From contig MU119398.1 in NCBI GenBank assembly GCA_014904845.1, forward strand, positions 16,305-80,304: DNA of 64,000 nucleotides, in the 5' to 3' direction. Numbering within the stretch: position 1 is the stretch's first letter; every line of letters begins with the position of its first letter. Below are positions 1 through 11,303 of this stretch, piece after piece. The DNA comes from Acephala macrosclerotiorum. Lineage: Eukaryota > Ascomycota > Leotiomycetes > Helotiales > Mollisiaceae. The notes below the pieces were generated by a model. That model had not been told where the DNA came from, ran no database searches, and was given only the letters and a program-made list of their open reading frames with translations. Both the position numbers and the translations under genes were made by a program.

Positions 1-1
1 A

Positions 2-1735
2 CCCGAACCATTGGAGGAAGAGCTGGAGCCCGAACCAGAGCCAGAGCCAGTTCACGAAGAGACTGAAGAGGAGCCTGAGCACCAGGAGGAATCTGAGGAA
101 GAGGAAGATCGTGATGATGGGAATGAGGAAGAACAAGACGAGGAAGATGATGAGGAGCATGATCACGATGAGGAGTCGGGTGAAGGCTACGAAGAGGGTG
201 ACTACGATGATGAGGAGGGCGAAGAAGAGGGAGTTCCCCTCGACAAAGTCCAAGACGCCGTCTCCAAAGCACCAAAGCAAGTCCAAGATGCTGCTTCGAA
301 GGTCCCAAAACAGGTTCAAGATGCCACCTCCAAGGTACCAAAGCAAGCTCAAGACGCAGCTGGCGACCTCCCTGAACAAGGCAAGAAAGGAGTCGACAAG
401 GCGACCAAGACTGCCCAAGGCGCAACAGATGGCGCGCAGAAGAAGGTCAAAGACTCCACCAAGGGTGCAACCGACAAAGTTTCTGGAGCAACCGGTGGAC
501 TTCCAGGAACTGACAGTCTCCCTGGTACCGACTCTTTCCCAGGAACCGACACCCTCGATGGAGCCAAAGACTCTGCAACGGGTGCATTGGGTGGCGCACA
601 GAAAAAAGCTGGCGGTCTTCTAGGTGGGGTTACAGACACTGTTAGCAAGCAAGCAAACAGTGTTCAGAAGACCACAAAGGATACTGCTGGCGGTGCGCAG
701 AAGACTGTTGGAGATACTGCTTCCAAGGCTAAGGGCGTTCTCCCTGGTGTTGGAGGAGATGATTCTGGTGATGAGCTGGGAGGCGCGACCGACAAGGTTG
801 GAGGTGTCACTGATACCGCTTCCAGCTTGGGCGACAAAGCTCAAGGGGCTGTTGGTGACACGACCAAGAAGGCGCAAGACACTGCTAGTGGTGCTACGGA
901 TCAAGTTGGTGGCATCGCGGACAAGGCTCAGGGAGCAGTTGGAGATGCTGCAGGTAAAGCACAAGGTGCTGCTGGTGGTGCGACCAAGAAAGCTCAAGGC
1001 GCAATCGGAGATGTCTCCGACAAGGCTTCTGGTGCGACTGGTGGAGCTACTGATCCTGTTGGTGGCGTCACAGACAAGGCTCAAGGTGCCGTGGGAGATG
1101 CTACATCCAAAGCAAGAGAAGGCGTCAACGGCGTCAAAGACACAGTTTCCGGAGCAACTGGCGGACTGACCGGCAAAACTTCTGGACTCACGGATACCGC
1201 TGGTGGCCTCGCTAGCAAGGGACAGGGTGCAGTTGGAGGTGTTACTGACAAGGCAGGCGAGACAGTCAATGGCATCAAGGACACAGCAGAAGGATCAATT
1301 GGTGGTGCCACAGATAAGCTGGGCGACGTCACAAAGCTCGCCGGAAACACTGTTGATGAATCTGGCAACATTGTTGACAAGTCTGGCAAGGTTCTTGGCA
1401 AAGCTCAAGGCGACCTTTCCTCCATGGCAGGCAAGACAGTCAATGATGCAGGAGAAATCGTGGACAAGAATGGCAAGGTTCTCGGTAAAGTCCGACAGCA
1501 GCTTGATTATGCTCAAGACTCTCAAGACAACGCAGTTGCGGGTGGACTTGGAACGGTCTCTGAGACTGCGAACGGCACCCTCGCGAAGCTCAACTTGCCT
1601 GGTGTCGGGGAACTTGCAAACAAGCCAGGATCTGGAAGTCAAGGAGCAACTGGCGGGATCGAGATCACGGTCCATACTACGAGGGACGGAACCACTCTCA
1701 CAATTAGAATTCCTGGGTTTGTCCAACAGGGTTAA
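2..1735 (+). CDS. LEA-like repeat protein with acidic N-terminus and DUF3659-type repeats (5' end missing)
   Basis: The frame is open from the first bases of the window, so the gene starts upstream; 577 residues are visible and no in-frame ATG begins this stretch. Residues 1-75 are almost entirely Glu/Asp. Residues about 80-430 are degenerate short repeats of the type GGATDKVGGVTDTA / DKAQGAVGD, an amphipathic alanine-glycine-lysine pattern like group 3 LEA proteins. Near residues 440-500 two copies of a unit carrying G-N-I-V-D-K-S-G-K-V-L-G-K resemble the fungal DUF3659 repeat (family name from memory). The last 30 residues (EITVHTTRDGTTLTIRIPG) look like a small beta strand pair. No signal peptide can be judged. 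Such proteins are generally linked to desiccation or cell-surface stress protection; that role here is inference. Glycine-rich 14418-14729 has the same style of repeat. Confidence 0.85.
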   Translation, partial: PEPLEEELEPEPEPEPVHEETEEEPEHQEESEEEEDRDDGNEEEQDEEDDEEHDHDEESGEGYEEGDYDDEEGEEEGVPLDKVQDAVSKAPKQVQDAASKVPKQVQDATSKVPKQAQDAAGDLPEQGKKGVDKATKTAQGATDGAQKKVKDSTKGATDKVSGATGGLPGTDSLPGTDSFPGTDTLDGAKDSATGALGGAQKKAGGLLGGVTDTVSKQANSVQKTTKDTAGGAQKTVGDTASKAKGVLPGVGGDDSGDELGGATDKVGGVTDTASSLGDKAQGAVGDTTKKAQDTASGATDQVGGIADKAQGAVGDAAGKAQGAAGGATKKAQGAIGDVSDKASGATGGATDPVGGVTDKAQGAVGDATSKAREGVNGVKDTVSGATGGLTGKTSGLTDTAGGLASKGQGAVGGVTDKAGETVNGIKDTAEGSIGGATDKLGDVTKLAGNTVDESGNIVDKSGKVLGKAQGDLSSMAGKTVNDAGEIVDKNGKVLGKVRQQLDYAQDSQDNAVAGGLGTVSETANGTLAKLNLPGVGELANKPGSGSQGATGGIEITVHTTRDGTTLTIRIPGFVQQG

Positions 1736-2594
1736 AGCGTTTTGAGAGGGTGGATGTTTGATTTCATTTGTATCTTTGTAACGAGTTCACATTGTATCGC
1801 TTAGCACTGTCTATCCATTTGTACCTAATTAATGCACGCAAAAGTCTTCCTCAAATCGTCCCATTCATCCACTCTGTGCTGTTGACTCCTGGACGGAGAA
1901 AGTTCTGCCTATCTTGGCTCCCTCAAAGCTCTCAAACTCCCACCTCTCTTCGGCCACCGCTTTCACATGCACCTCTCCCACCTCCAGCCTTTCTATGACG
2001 TACCCACTGAAGCTCCTAGCGAGAAAATACCAGGTACCCACGCCCGTAAGACGCACATGCATCAAGTGATCAGCGCGGAAGGAGTATCAGCCACCTCCAC
2101 CGACCCACTCTCTTCGCCACACCAACGCCCAGGCTCCTTTCCATCTTCCTTGTTCTGAAGATGTCACCGCCCAGGATTCTCCAACTCAAGATGTTGCCGC
2201 TGTAAGGCTGGCTCCCTGAAAACAGGTTCTTGGGATCAAGATCAAATGTGTCGGAGGCTGTCCCGTGGGTTGGGTAGCCTGGGCGAGAGCATGGGGGTAA
2301 AATAAAGTTTTGGACACGCAATGTACGCCATGTTCCCTGCTTTGATCTGAGATGTGGCGGACTCTGGATCGAGAGAGTGTCTGTGGCGTGAGTTTGGCCT
2401 TGATACATTGCCTGACTACAGCATTGATTTGAAGTGTGAGGCGTGTGAGGATTGTACATGTCATTGAAGTTATTCGGACCTTGCACAATTTCGATATCGC
2501 AACCACATTCAGACAGAACCAAAAGACCCCGATACACCTTTTTGCATGGTATTTTCACCTGCAGATTTAAAGATACAAAGAAGGGTCGCCTAAG
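1736..2594. other. Intergenic, 859 bp
   Basis: Minus-strand frames at 1865-2065 and 2070-2558 are open and of protein-like composition, but no splice pair joins them in phase and the second would start 37 bp from the divergent gene. I see no supported gene. Confidence 0.4.
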
Positions 2595-4864
2595 ATGGCA
2601 ATCAAAACCCTGCTCCTAACCTTCATCCACGGATTCAAAGGCGATGAGGAGACATTCTATCAATTCGACGAAGTCCGTACTTACCCCTCCTCCCCTACCA
2701 TCATTTCACTAACACATCACAGGATCTGAAAGCCGCCATCTCCAGCAGCAACCCAGACATCAATGTCGAAACTAGAGTGTATCCAAAGTACGAGACTCGC
2801 GGTGATCTCGCCCTGAGTGTCGAGACCTTCAAAGAATGGCTCCAAACCCAAACCATCGAGTTAGAAAAACAGAATGGAAATCTATCCGCAATTCAGGAGC
2901 CCTCTGTATCAGTCATATTGGTCTCCCATTCCATGGGTGGGTTCGTCGCAGCAGACACCCTCTTCTCTGTGCTCGACAATCGACCAGTTTCCCAGGATCC
3001 GAAAATCAAGCTCATGTTTCCTCTCATCCAAGGAGTGCTCACTTTTGATACTCCGTATAATGGATTGAGTAGAAGCATGTTCGCTTATGGTGCTTTTAGC
3101 CAGTATCAGAACATCTCGAGTGCTTGGAATCTCTTTAGTACAGGAACGAGCTTCCTCACGTCCGCCGGAGCGAGACAAGCTGGGACGCAAATCGCTTCCA
3201 ACCAGGCCTCGACAGCCGCAAGGAACCAACTCGCAGCCCAAGGTGCCGCGTCCAACAACTCTTGGATGAGATGGAGTGCCCTAGCTGCTCGAACAGGAAC
3301 CTATGGAGCGATCATGGCTGGTGGTGTGGCGGCATACATCCACCGGGACGCAATACTCGAATCCCTGCGCGGAATCAACAGAGAGAATATCTCGTCCAAC
3401 CTCTCGAAGATCAGCTACGCGAACACGAAGGAGGCAGTCACCTCGATCAATTACGCCGAATCCATCTCTCAAGGCCTAACTTACGTTTCTCGAGAAAGCA
3501 TTGGGGAAGGCTTCGCGTGGATGGCGGGCCATCTGAAGTTTGTAGGAGCATTGATGAAGACCACCCAACTAACGACTCGACTGGAGCGCCTGAGCGAGAT
3601 CGAAGGGGTGGGGATAAAATGTCTCTACACATCCATGGGCGAAAACGGAGTCTGGACAGGAGGTTACTTCGTCCCCAAACGGACATTCTGCGCTATCCCC
3701 TCTCCAACCTCAACAAAAGACGAAAAAGCGAAAGCCAAAGCAGAGAAGATGAGGGCGCTATTTGTTGAATGTCCGGACACGAAAGCTGCGAATGAGATTG
3801 TAGCACATTGTGAGATGTTTAAGAAAGAGAAGAATGATAATTACGAAAATATGTTGAAGTTATCAAAGGAGTTGATAGGAGAGTGGTTGAGGGTTGATCC
3901 GAGGAGGGTGAAGGATGAGTGGAAACCTACGCATCATCAACTCCAGCGTACGATGTCGGAAAGTAAAGTTTGGGATGATGATGGGAAGGTTCTTAAGCCA
4001 CCAGGAGGCGATAGTGATGAGGGACAATTGGAAGCGGTGTTGAAGAGTGATGAGATGCCGCAGGGTGAGGATGGAGGGTTTGATGAGGAGGAGTTGAAGA
4101 GTGCGGCTAGTGTGCCGTTGCCAGTTGATGAGGACATGATCGGGGAGGGTGTTCTTGGAAACAAGATTGAGGAAGCTGTTGCTGCTGTTAAGAGTGCTGA
4201 GGATCGGAAGCCTGCTGCTGCGGAGGAAGGTGGTGGTAAAGACACTAAAGAGGGACGATCTGAGGAGAGACATGTTGATCAGAAGCCTGTTGTTGAGGAG
4301 GAAAGCGAGACACCTGCTGGAGAGAAGGAATCCGATCAAGAGAAACCTCCCTTGGTTGATTACAAGAAACCGCTGAAGGTGGAGGATCTGGAGGACAAGG
4401 ACTATAAGCCGTTAGTCGAAGAGATGGCCAAGGCGTCTTTGGGGAATTCGAAGAGACCGCAACTGGAAACGAAGCAAGAGCCCGAGCCCGAGCAGCAGAC
4501 AGAAACCCTGACCAAAGAGGAACCCAAGGAGCAGCCTAAGGAGGTAGACTCAGCACCAAAGAGTACTTGGATGGGCATGATTCCAGGCATGTTATCGTCA
4601 ACTGCCAAAAAGCTAGAATCAGAGAAGGCACAGCAGCAAGAGAAGGACGAGACTGCCACTGAGCCATCTGCTGCAGACGACGCAGCTTCGAAGAAGACCT
4701 GGACAGGTATGATCCCGAGCGTCCCAATGCCCAGCGTACCCTCGTGGTCTGCGGAGCAAAAGGCTACCCCGAAGCAGGAAGTCGACACGAAGTCAGAGGG
4801 AAAGGAAACTACGACTGAAAAACCTGCCGCAGAGCCTCGCAAGAAGTGGTTCGGAGTTGTTTGA
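2595..4864 (+). CDS. DUF676-type alpha/beta hydrolase with long acidic disordered tail
   Basis: Exons 2595-2672 and 2723-4864, a 50-bp phase-0 intron; 739 aa. The start ATG opens with MAIKTLLLTFIHGFKGDEET, the HGF oxyanion region usual for this family. The nucleophile elbow SHSMGG puts the catalytic Ser at about residue 96. Residues 27-380 match the general shape of fungal DUF676/PGAP1-like putative serine esterases, with a weakly hydrophobic segment near residue 215. From about residue 400 the protein becomes Glu/Lys-rich and disordered, with three short tryptophan motifs (STWMGMIPG, KTWTGMIPS, KKWFGVV at the very C-terminus) spaced 45-60 residues apart. Substrate is not predictable; lipid or ester hydrolysis is the family expectation. 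The donor GTCCGT is slightly unusual but is the only one keeping phase. Confidence 0.85.
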
Positions 4865-5088
4865 TTTGTTCAGCAATATCACATTCGTTTCACTGTATGA
4901 TTTTAGACGGCGGATTTGGAATTGGTCACGGTTTATGAATATCAAATTGCAATTAGATAGCAAGCATCAATACCTATTCTACCTCTTTCAACTCGAACGT
5001 CTCACTACTCTCTCGCCAGTATCAAAAAAATCAAAATGGTATCATCCAGTCTACAAGATTGAGAAGGGTCGTTACAACATGCATAGAA

Positions 5089-5444
5089 TCAACGACTCAA
5101 CAGCCCTTTGTCAGCAATCTTGCCTGCTTCTTCCCCCAATCCTCCTTTTCCAAACTGATTTCCAACGGCGTCGCCAACTGAGCGCTGGATGCTATCGATG
5201 TCCTTATTTCCTGAGACTTCGCCTTGACGCAGGGTATCTGTTGAAGTTCGAGTCAGCAACTATCATTTCCATGGAACCAGAAGCTGGAAAGAATAGAGTA
5301 GAACATACCCTTCACACCATAGGAGGTGCGGTTCTCGCCAAACCACTTCAAGTAGGTATTTTCGATCCATCGCATCGTAGACTCGTAGTATGTGTTTCGC
5401 TTCTCCGCGTCGGGCTTCATTTGGTTGAGTTGAGAGGCGTCCAT
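5089..5444 (-). CDS. Small conserved-looking protein, 94 aa
   Basis: Two exons on the minus strand, 5309-5444 and 5238 boundary 5089-5237, with a 71-bp phase-1 intron (donor GTATGT, acceptor CAG). The joined frame begins MDASQLNQMKPDAEKRNTYY, continues through W-I-E-N and KWFGENRTSYGVK, and ends in a Gly-rich segment (VGDAVGNQFGKGGLGEEAG). The ATG has a good context (CAAGATGG). No signal peptide, no membrane segment. The glycine-rich tail is reminiscent of CsbD-like or stress-induced small fungal proteins, but I do not recognise the family and assign no function. The long upstream frame on the same strand without this ATG looks like 5' UTR. Confidence 0.7.
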
Positions 5445-6766
5445 CTTGCTTGTGTCTTTTCTTGCCGTGCCAAAGTAACTTTCGTATGCTTGTCTTTGAA
5501 GTTGTTGATACCGAAAAGTATGTACTAAGCTGAGTGCGTTCAAGTGTTGAAAATCGTGAGATATTCAGGGTCCAGTTCACGAAGCGAGAAATTATAGGGG
5601 TGGCTGAACGGTAGAATCATCCGTATACATACTGTACGCTACCACTTCCACACCACTTCTCTCCCAAGAATCGCAACCTGCTTCCCATCTCGCGCTGCTT
5701 TATCACGCTCATCCATCTGATTCAGAGCTTCAAAAGTTTCTTGCATGTTATGACGTACCAGCCCCAGGATCCAACATTGATGCGCATAGGGCGGGATGGG
5801 GCAAGTGCATCAGCCAAAACTCACCAGCCACATCATCCTCCCCCACCAGTCACAAGCGAAGGGAAAGGAAAGTTGGCAGGTAGTGGCTTGTTTGAAAGAC
5901 TGTGGCATTTTAAAATGAGAAAGATCCTTGACTTGAGTGCCCGGCTTCGACGAAGCGTGGAGGCGTCATGCGAGGTCTGGGATATCCGGATCGAGCGATG
6001 AATAGGAGAGTTGTGCTGAGCCACAGATCCAGCCAGAAGTTTGGTAGAGCTTCGGATCGGTCGATCAAACCTGGCTTGTTTACGGGGCAATAGTGTTTAC
6101 CGGGAACCACGTTTACGGAAGTCGTAAACCGAAGTTACCAGCATCCAGGTCACGGGAATCTGAGTACAACGCACCTTCCTTCCTGGCGGTTGGCGATTCA
6201 CAGGTGTGACTGCCGGTGAGAATAGCTGAGAGTATTGAAAGAAATGGTTTTGATAAGTTGTAAAGAAGTTAGGAATTGCTCAGAGTCAATTCCAAGAAGT
6301 GAGGTGGTAGGGCGCACGCCATCAAAATTCTGTATGGCAGCCATTTCCATGCAATGCTATCCATGGTAAGTTGCCAAAGACAGCCGAAGGAAAGCATCCA
6401 ACAAGCACCCTTCTAGTGTTGAAAAAGAAAAAGTATCTTTTCGTTCACGATGATTTTCGTGTTCCTCTCGGCCCTGTGAAGCGTCGCATCTGAACCTCGA
6501 AACAGTGTGCGATGGACCCGAATATGTTCAAATATCAGAGACCGAGACAAAAGCCTGGAAGACCTACCGGACTGGCATATTTTATGTCTTAGACGGGATA
6601 CTTCGATATTGTGTGCGAATGGAAGTTTCAATTTATCAGTAGTGACCATCAAGTGAAGTCCCCGTGGCCGTACGCCGCCATATTGCTTCGGTCCTCATTT
6701 CGCCGGCAATGCCCTCAACACCAACACCAATCCAAACCCAATTCCAAATCCAAACAGCAACAGAAA
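5445..6766. other. Intergenic, 1.3 kb
   Basis: No convincing coding region. It forms the upstream region of the 94-aa gene and holds a cluster of four GTAAAC cores (6077-6129), listed separately. Confidence 0.5.
6077..6129. promoter_or_regulatory. Cluster of four GTAAAC cores (possible forkhead-type sites)
   Basis: TGTTTAC occurs at 6077-6083 and 6094-6100, GTTTAC at 6111-6116 and its complement GTAAAC at 6124-6129; the last two form an inverted repeat. RYAAAYA-like sites are the known forkhead factor target. The cluster lies about 630 bp upstream of the 94-aa gene. Function is inference only. Confidence 0.25.
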
Positions 6767-7612
6767 TCACAAAATACAATCTCCCTTCATCATCCTAATC
6801 TCCTTCCTACTCAGCTCCACCTCCATGATCCTCTTATCCAACCCCACTTTCCCCTCCAATCCATCATCATTCATATCAAAATACAATGCCCACTCCCCAG
6901 GATTCTCCTCCACCACCGTGAAGCCCTCCCAACCATCAAAGTTCAATCTGCGATCAATAGGCGTGACGTTCCAAGGACCAACGTGCTGTCCGATTGTATC
7001 CTTCTTGAGACCATACTTGATTTCGAAGGTGTCTTTGTCGACGTATATCCAGTTTAATTGCGGAGGATCGTCCATGATGGTTGAAACATAGCCTTCGCCG
7101 CGGCGTTTGTGCCACGTAGATTCAGGGTAGGGGAAGAAGTACCCTGCTAGTTGATGACCTGTGATAGTAATATTGGCTTTGGTGTCTAGGTGTGGAGGAA
7201 AGGTACCTTCATAGCGAACGTGGAAGAATGCCAGCATCGTTGGACTAAAGAAAGAGGGAAGAAAAGACTTGAGAACTAACCTTGATCTCGAGGGTTGTCT
7301 TTTCCATCCTCTGGCATAAACTTCGACTTAGGGTTGACAACGGTGCAGTACAGCTGTTGAAGTGTTTGGTTAGCTACCCCCATGGTCATGCGAGAATCAC
7401 CACCAGAAGCTCACCTTGTTGTTTCGCAAGACGACAGTACCACCATGTATCTCTCGAGCTTTGCGTGATGGATCATTGCAAGTAACCAGCAGATTCGCTT
7501 TGCGACTTCTGTGTTTCTCTCGCGAGTTCTGCTTCTGTCCTTGTTCCACAGCCTGCGTGGTGCCAATGATCGCGGGACACGCTGCGATGGAAGTGATTAT
7601 TCCCAAAGGCAT
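6767..7612 (-). CDS. Conserved fungal protein of unknown function, 229 aa
   Basis: Three exons: 7415-7612, 7281-7353, 6767-7185, with introns of 61 and 95 bp (donors GTGAGC and GTTAGT, acceptors CAG and TAG), all in phase. The N-terminus MPLGIITSIAACPAIIG is mildly hydrophobic and could be a signal sequence, followed by a basic stretch. The second half has the run STIMDDPPQLNWIYVDKDT, then GPWNVTPIDRRLNFDGWEGF and an acidic ALYFDMNDDGLEGKV segment; I recognise this block as one widespread in ascomycete proteins of unknown function, without a name I can give. The end KEIRMMKGDCIL is clean. No catalytic motif is visible. The ATG choice is the first in frame after stops. Confidence 0.75.
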
Positions 7613-8784
7613 GATGAAGATGTGTACTGAAACTCAATCAAGAGCTGGAGTAGTATCAATAGAGCGGTTGCAAACTCCTTCTCGGGATAGTTCTTCAGGC
7701 AAGGCTGTTCAGATGCAGTAGTGTTTCTCCGCCTTGTAGTGAAGCTTTCGAGGGCTCCCCAGAAGTTTCGACATGACATCACATCTCATGAGCTGTCAGC
7801 TCAAAATTAGGGGTCAAGTCCCCTAAGCAGAGTGCCTGCATCAGATGCAACACTGCAACGTCAACCTACCGTTGCAGCAGTGATGTTCCACCTCCATAGA
7901 GCATGGTTTGCTCTCAGGCAGTAGTGCAAAGACTCTGGGCAAAATTCTCATTGCTCAGATCTCGATCCAAAACACCACCATCCCAATTTCTATCTTAGCA
8001 TCGCGAGATCATTAAATGTGGTTCCTTTAGCAAGGAGCAGGAGGATCCCAATTGCTTGCGAAGCCCTCCGTCTAGACCACTGTGGGCACTAGCTGTGGGA
8101 CACTATCCCTTGTCAAGTTAATCTGGGGCAAGTCGGAAAGTCAGAAACTCAGACAAAACCTTGTTGATCGTATCCACTAAGTGCGGGACCGAAAACTGGG
8201 CGAAATGCCATTAGGGAAGCCGCTAAGAATGACACTTTGGCATCATGGCAGAAGATACTGCCCGAAAGAGAAAGATGCACGGACACCCACGTGCGTGGCC
8301 AATGGAGGAGAAGCAAGACAAAGGGTCGCATGAAAGCACATATGAAGCGCGAGCTACGGGCACTGAGTGGTCCGGAGGAAGGCTGGGAGAGAGGGATGAC
8401 ATCAACTTGCAGGGAAGCATGATCGGACAATTGTGATCGAATGAGAGTTCCCCAGATCATCAAAGGAGGTTGTGAGACCCTGGAGGCTGTGAATTCTTGT
8501 TTTTGAGCCCAGTTTGAGGTTCTCCAGAGTTCAGAAAGCAGGTTAATGGGCCTTTCATGGCGTAAAGGGCCCACTGAATCAGCGTCATAGCCCTGATGCG
8601 AAAGTTGTAGGCCTTCATAAGTAGCGAGACTTCAGTTTACGCTCCAGACCCATATCCATTGTTCATACCATTTCATCAACTGATTGCCTTGCTGCCATCA
8701 AAGACTTCACATTTGAAAATTGATTCATTCCCACCCACTCCACCAGATTCTCGAGCTTCATCTCCCAAACCAACATCACACATC
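7613..8784. other. Intergenic, 1.2 kb
   Basis: Divergent promoter space between the 229-aa gene and the next plus-strand gene. It contains a short perfect inverted repeat CTGCAACG...CGTTGCAG near 7853-7877. No gene is supported. Confidence 0.5.
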
Positions 8785-9293
8785 ATGTCTGACCAGTAAG
8801 TTGATTTCGCGGTTCGCAATGAACAAAGCATTATACTGATCACATTTACAGAGAGAAGCTACAAACTCTCCAGGAGGATGAGCAAGAATACGAATACGCA
8901 TCCGACTCAGATGAGGGACAACAAGTAGCTCCCGTCGCTCAACCACAACCCAAACAAGGTCAACGAACGATGCAGCGCGCCCGCCAACAACGGCAACAAC
9001 AACCACAACAACAACAATTTTTACCACAAGAGCAACAAGTCGTACCTATGGAGCAACGCATGACTGGCAACATGGGCGGCCGCACAGGCGCAATCCGCGA
9101 ATCGCGAATCAAGGACCGTCCAGTACCGAAAGAACAAAGAGACAGCAGTTTGAAGATCAAGATCGAGCTGGATCTAGAAGTCGAGGTAGATCTCTACGCG
9201 AGAGTGAAGGGAGATGTTACCATTGGGCTGATGTAAACGTAGGTTGACCTCTATGCGAGAGTCAAGGGAGATGTTACAATCGGATTATTGTGA
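8785..9293 (+). CDS. Small Gln-rich protein with tandemly duplicated terminal exon (131 aa either way)
   Basis: Exon 1 is 8785-8795 (ATGTCTGACCA, donor GTAAGT), exon 2 starts 8852. Reading on without splicing gives a stop TAA at 9234-9236 and 131 aa. A second option splices 9186-9242 (donor GTAGAT, branch-like CTGAT, acceptor CGTAG) into 9243-9293, which also gives 131 aa. The two ends encode VDLYARVKGDVTIGL followed by Met or Leu. The body is acidic, then Gln-rich (residues 45-75). The C-terminal segment KIKIELDLEVEVDLYARVKG is shared with the protein at 11304-12059 (LDLNLMVEIFLKARIKGDVT), so both belong to one family. Function unknown; no targeting signal. Confidence 0.8.
9186..9293 (+). 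repeat. Tandem duplication of a 57-bp coding segment
   Basis: The unit beginning GTAGATCTCTACGCGAGAG at 9186 recurs as GTTGACCTCTATGCGAGAG at 9243. The two copies encode the same 15 residues and differ almost only at third codon positions; each ends in its own stop codon. Confidence 0.9.
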
Positions 9294-11303
9294 GCTGACC
9301 TCCCTGACAGAAAAGCGAGCTCTAACATTCTCGAGATAGTTGATGGACGACTGTTATGAGGTTTCTTTGGCGTCGGATGGGTACCATGTATTATTAGATT
9401 TGGATGGCGAATGAAAGAATTTGCAACCTCCATTTTGCATGTTGACAAAAAGCGCATCGTGGCAGTGGGAGAGGCGACACTTCCCCACGACTCCTCTAAA
9501 CTTGATATGCTCATCAACTGCCTAATTATCAAATAAGAGCACGACTTCACTTTGTCTCAGATATGCCTGCTTCAGCTCGTGATCTTCTCGCCCATCACAG
9601 CATCCCCAAATTTCAGCCATGCAGTCATTCAGACGCTTGGCTCTTGATAATGCATCACCGCTGCATAATGCGTAAGACTTCTTACATGGTTTCTCCATCC
9701 AATGTGGAGCCCAGAATGCCGTGTCTTCCAACACTCACTTCGATCCTCGTCGTTGAAAATTAGCGCCTCGCTTGCTAGCCCAACAGCGAGCCGACGATCA
9801 TCCCTTTTGCCAAGTCATATAGCCCTCTATTCCTCTTAGAGCAGCTGTGGCCGTGCGCTGGCCCGCACACCACACTTGCGCGACTTAGGATAGACCGCAC
9901 TTCCCACCCCACCCGGGATTCGAGAGCAGAGGTCATTCATTCGTTGAGACATTTGTTTCACGCAAGAAGGGAAAACCAGGCAGGATGCAAAATTGCCATC
10001 ATATGGTTGCAGCAGAAGTCAAGAATCTCATCGAACTTTGCCTCCATTCCCATTCTCAATCCAGCGCTAAAAGAGGCCACGCAAAAGGTGTTCGGGGCCT
10101 TGGTTCCTCGGAATCTTTGGCCATGACCCCTGACTACAGAACTCGACGGCGTGAAGCCATGCTCCAAGACTTGCTTTTTCTCCAAGTGTAATTCATGGCT
10201 TTTTACGGAGGGTACTCCTGTCAAAGTCTCTGGGCTGTAGACGGGAGAAAAAGTGCGGCGGGGCAGGCGGGACATGTGGGGTAAGCCAGAGACGATAAAC
10301 AGGGGACTTTCCAAGTTTTTATCCCTGGGACGCATCATACTGCATTCGGTCCAGAACGCCAACGCTATGTGCACGACATGGGATCCCTAGATACACGTTG
10401 ATATTCGAAACAACGGCTTGGATGAAGGATTGTGATCAGATTCTGATTTTTGAAAGTACGGGAAAGAGTAATTTCGCTCTGGGCGGTGAGGTTTGGCTTG
10501 ACGATTTCCGGAGTTCCGGCTGCAGGGCTGCCAAGGAAAGATTTCCTGTTCCTAGGTCCTCGGTAATTGAATTTATTTTAGGGGTTGCGTGGCTTACTCG
10601 TGGTGTGCTACTTTAGAGTTTTGAGTAGCTCGGTTTAGATAGCCTCAGTCAACTGAGTAAACTACGCTTTCTCCGGAGGAACAACCGCGACGAATTGCTG
10701 TGTTACAAGGGTATTAAAAGATACGAAGAATACGAAAGCCTACGAGGAGATAATGATCAAGACTCGGCTCACGCAGGAAGTCGGTATTGCACAGCTCTGC
10801 AGAGAGTTGAGACTTCTGCGTGTACCAAATACCGGATTTTTATCTGAAATTGATTTCAACACTAATATCTAACCTCATCATGGTCCTCCTCATGCGACCA
10901 TTGACTTCCAAACCAGATAAACATGCAAATGAGCCAAAATAGTCCATTTCCAGCTTCTTGCTTCCGAGTGTTTACCAGCCGCTACTCCCACTCAAAACTA
11001 TCTATTGTACCCCCCCAAGTCCCTATAGTGCCATTGTTTGTGTAGTATCACCTTGGCTCAGGCTGAAGCTGACCAGGGCATCGCTCGCACGCCCTCGGCA
11101 GGACAGTGCTCTTGTTGGTGTTGTAAGTGTCGTCGCTGAATAGCAGGATTTCAAAGCCCCTCTGCGCGGCTCTGTCGTATGAGTTCGTACTCGATTCGCT
11201 GGCATTCGATGGAGCGGTTGACAATTGAAGGTATCCGTACAAAGCTCTCATTCCCTGTATCAAATATCAGTGAGGTCCGAGAAATAGAAGAAGGATTACG
11301 GAC
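9294..11303. other. Intergenic, 2.0 kb
   Basis: Only scattered short frames in both directions, none with splice support or recognisable motifs. The stretch 11048-11263 minus could be 3' UTR of the next gene. Confidence 0.5.

Noticed and set aside
1865..2558. Two open minus-strand frames as a two-exon gene
   Set aside because: No donor and acceptor pair joins them in phase, and the start would nearly touch the divergent hydrolase gene.
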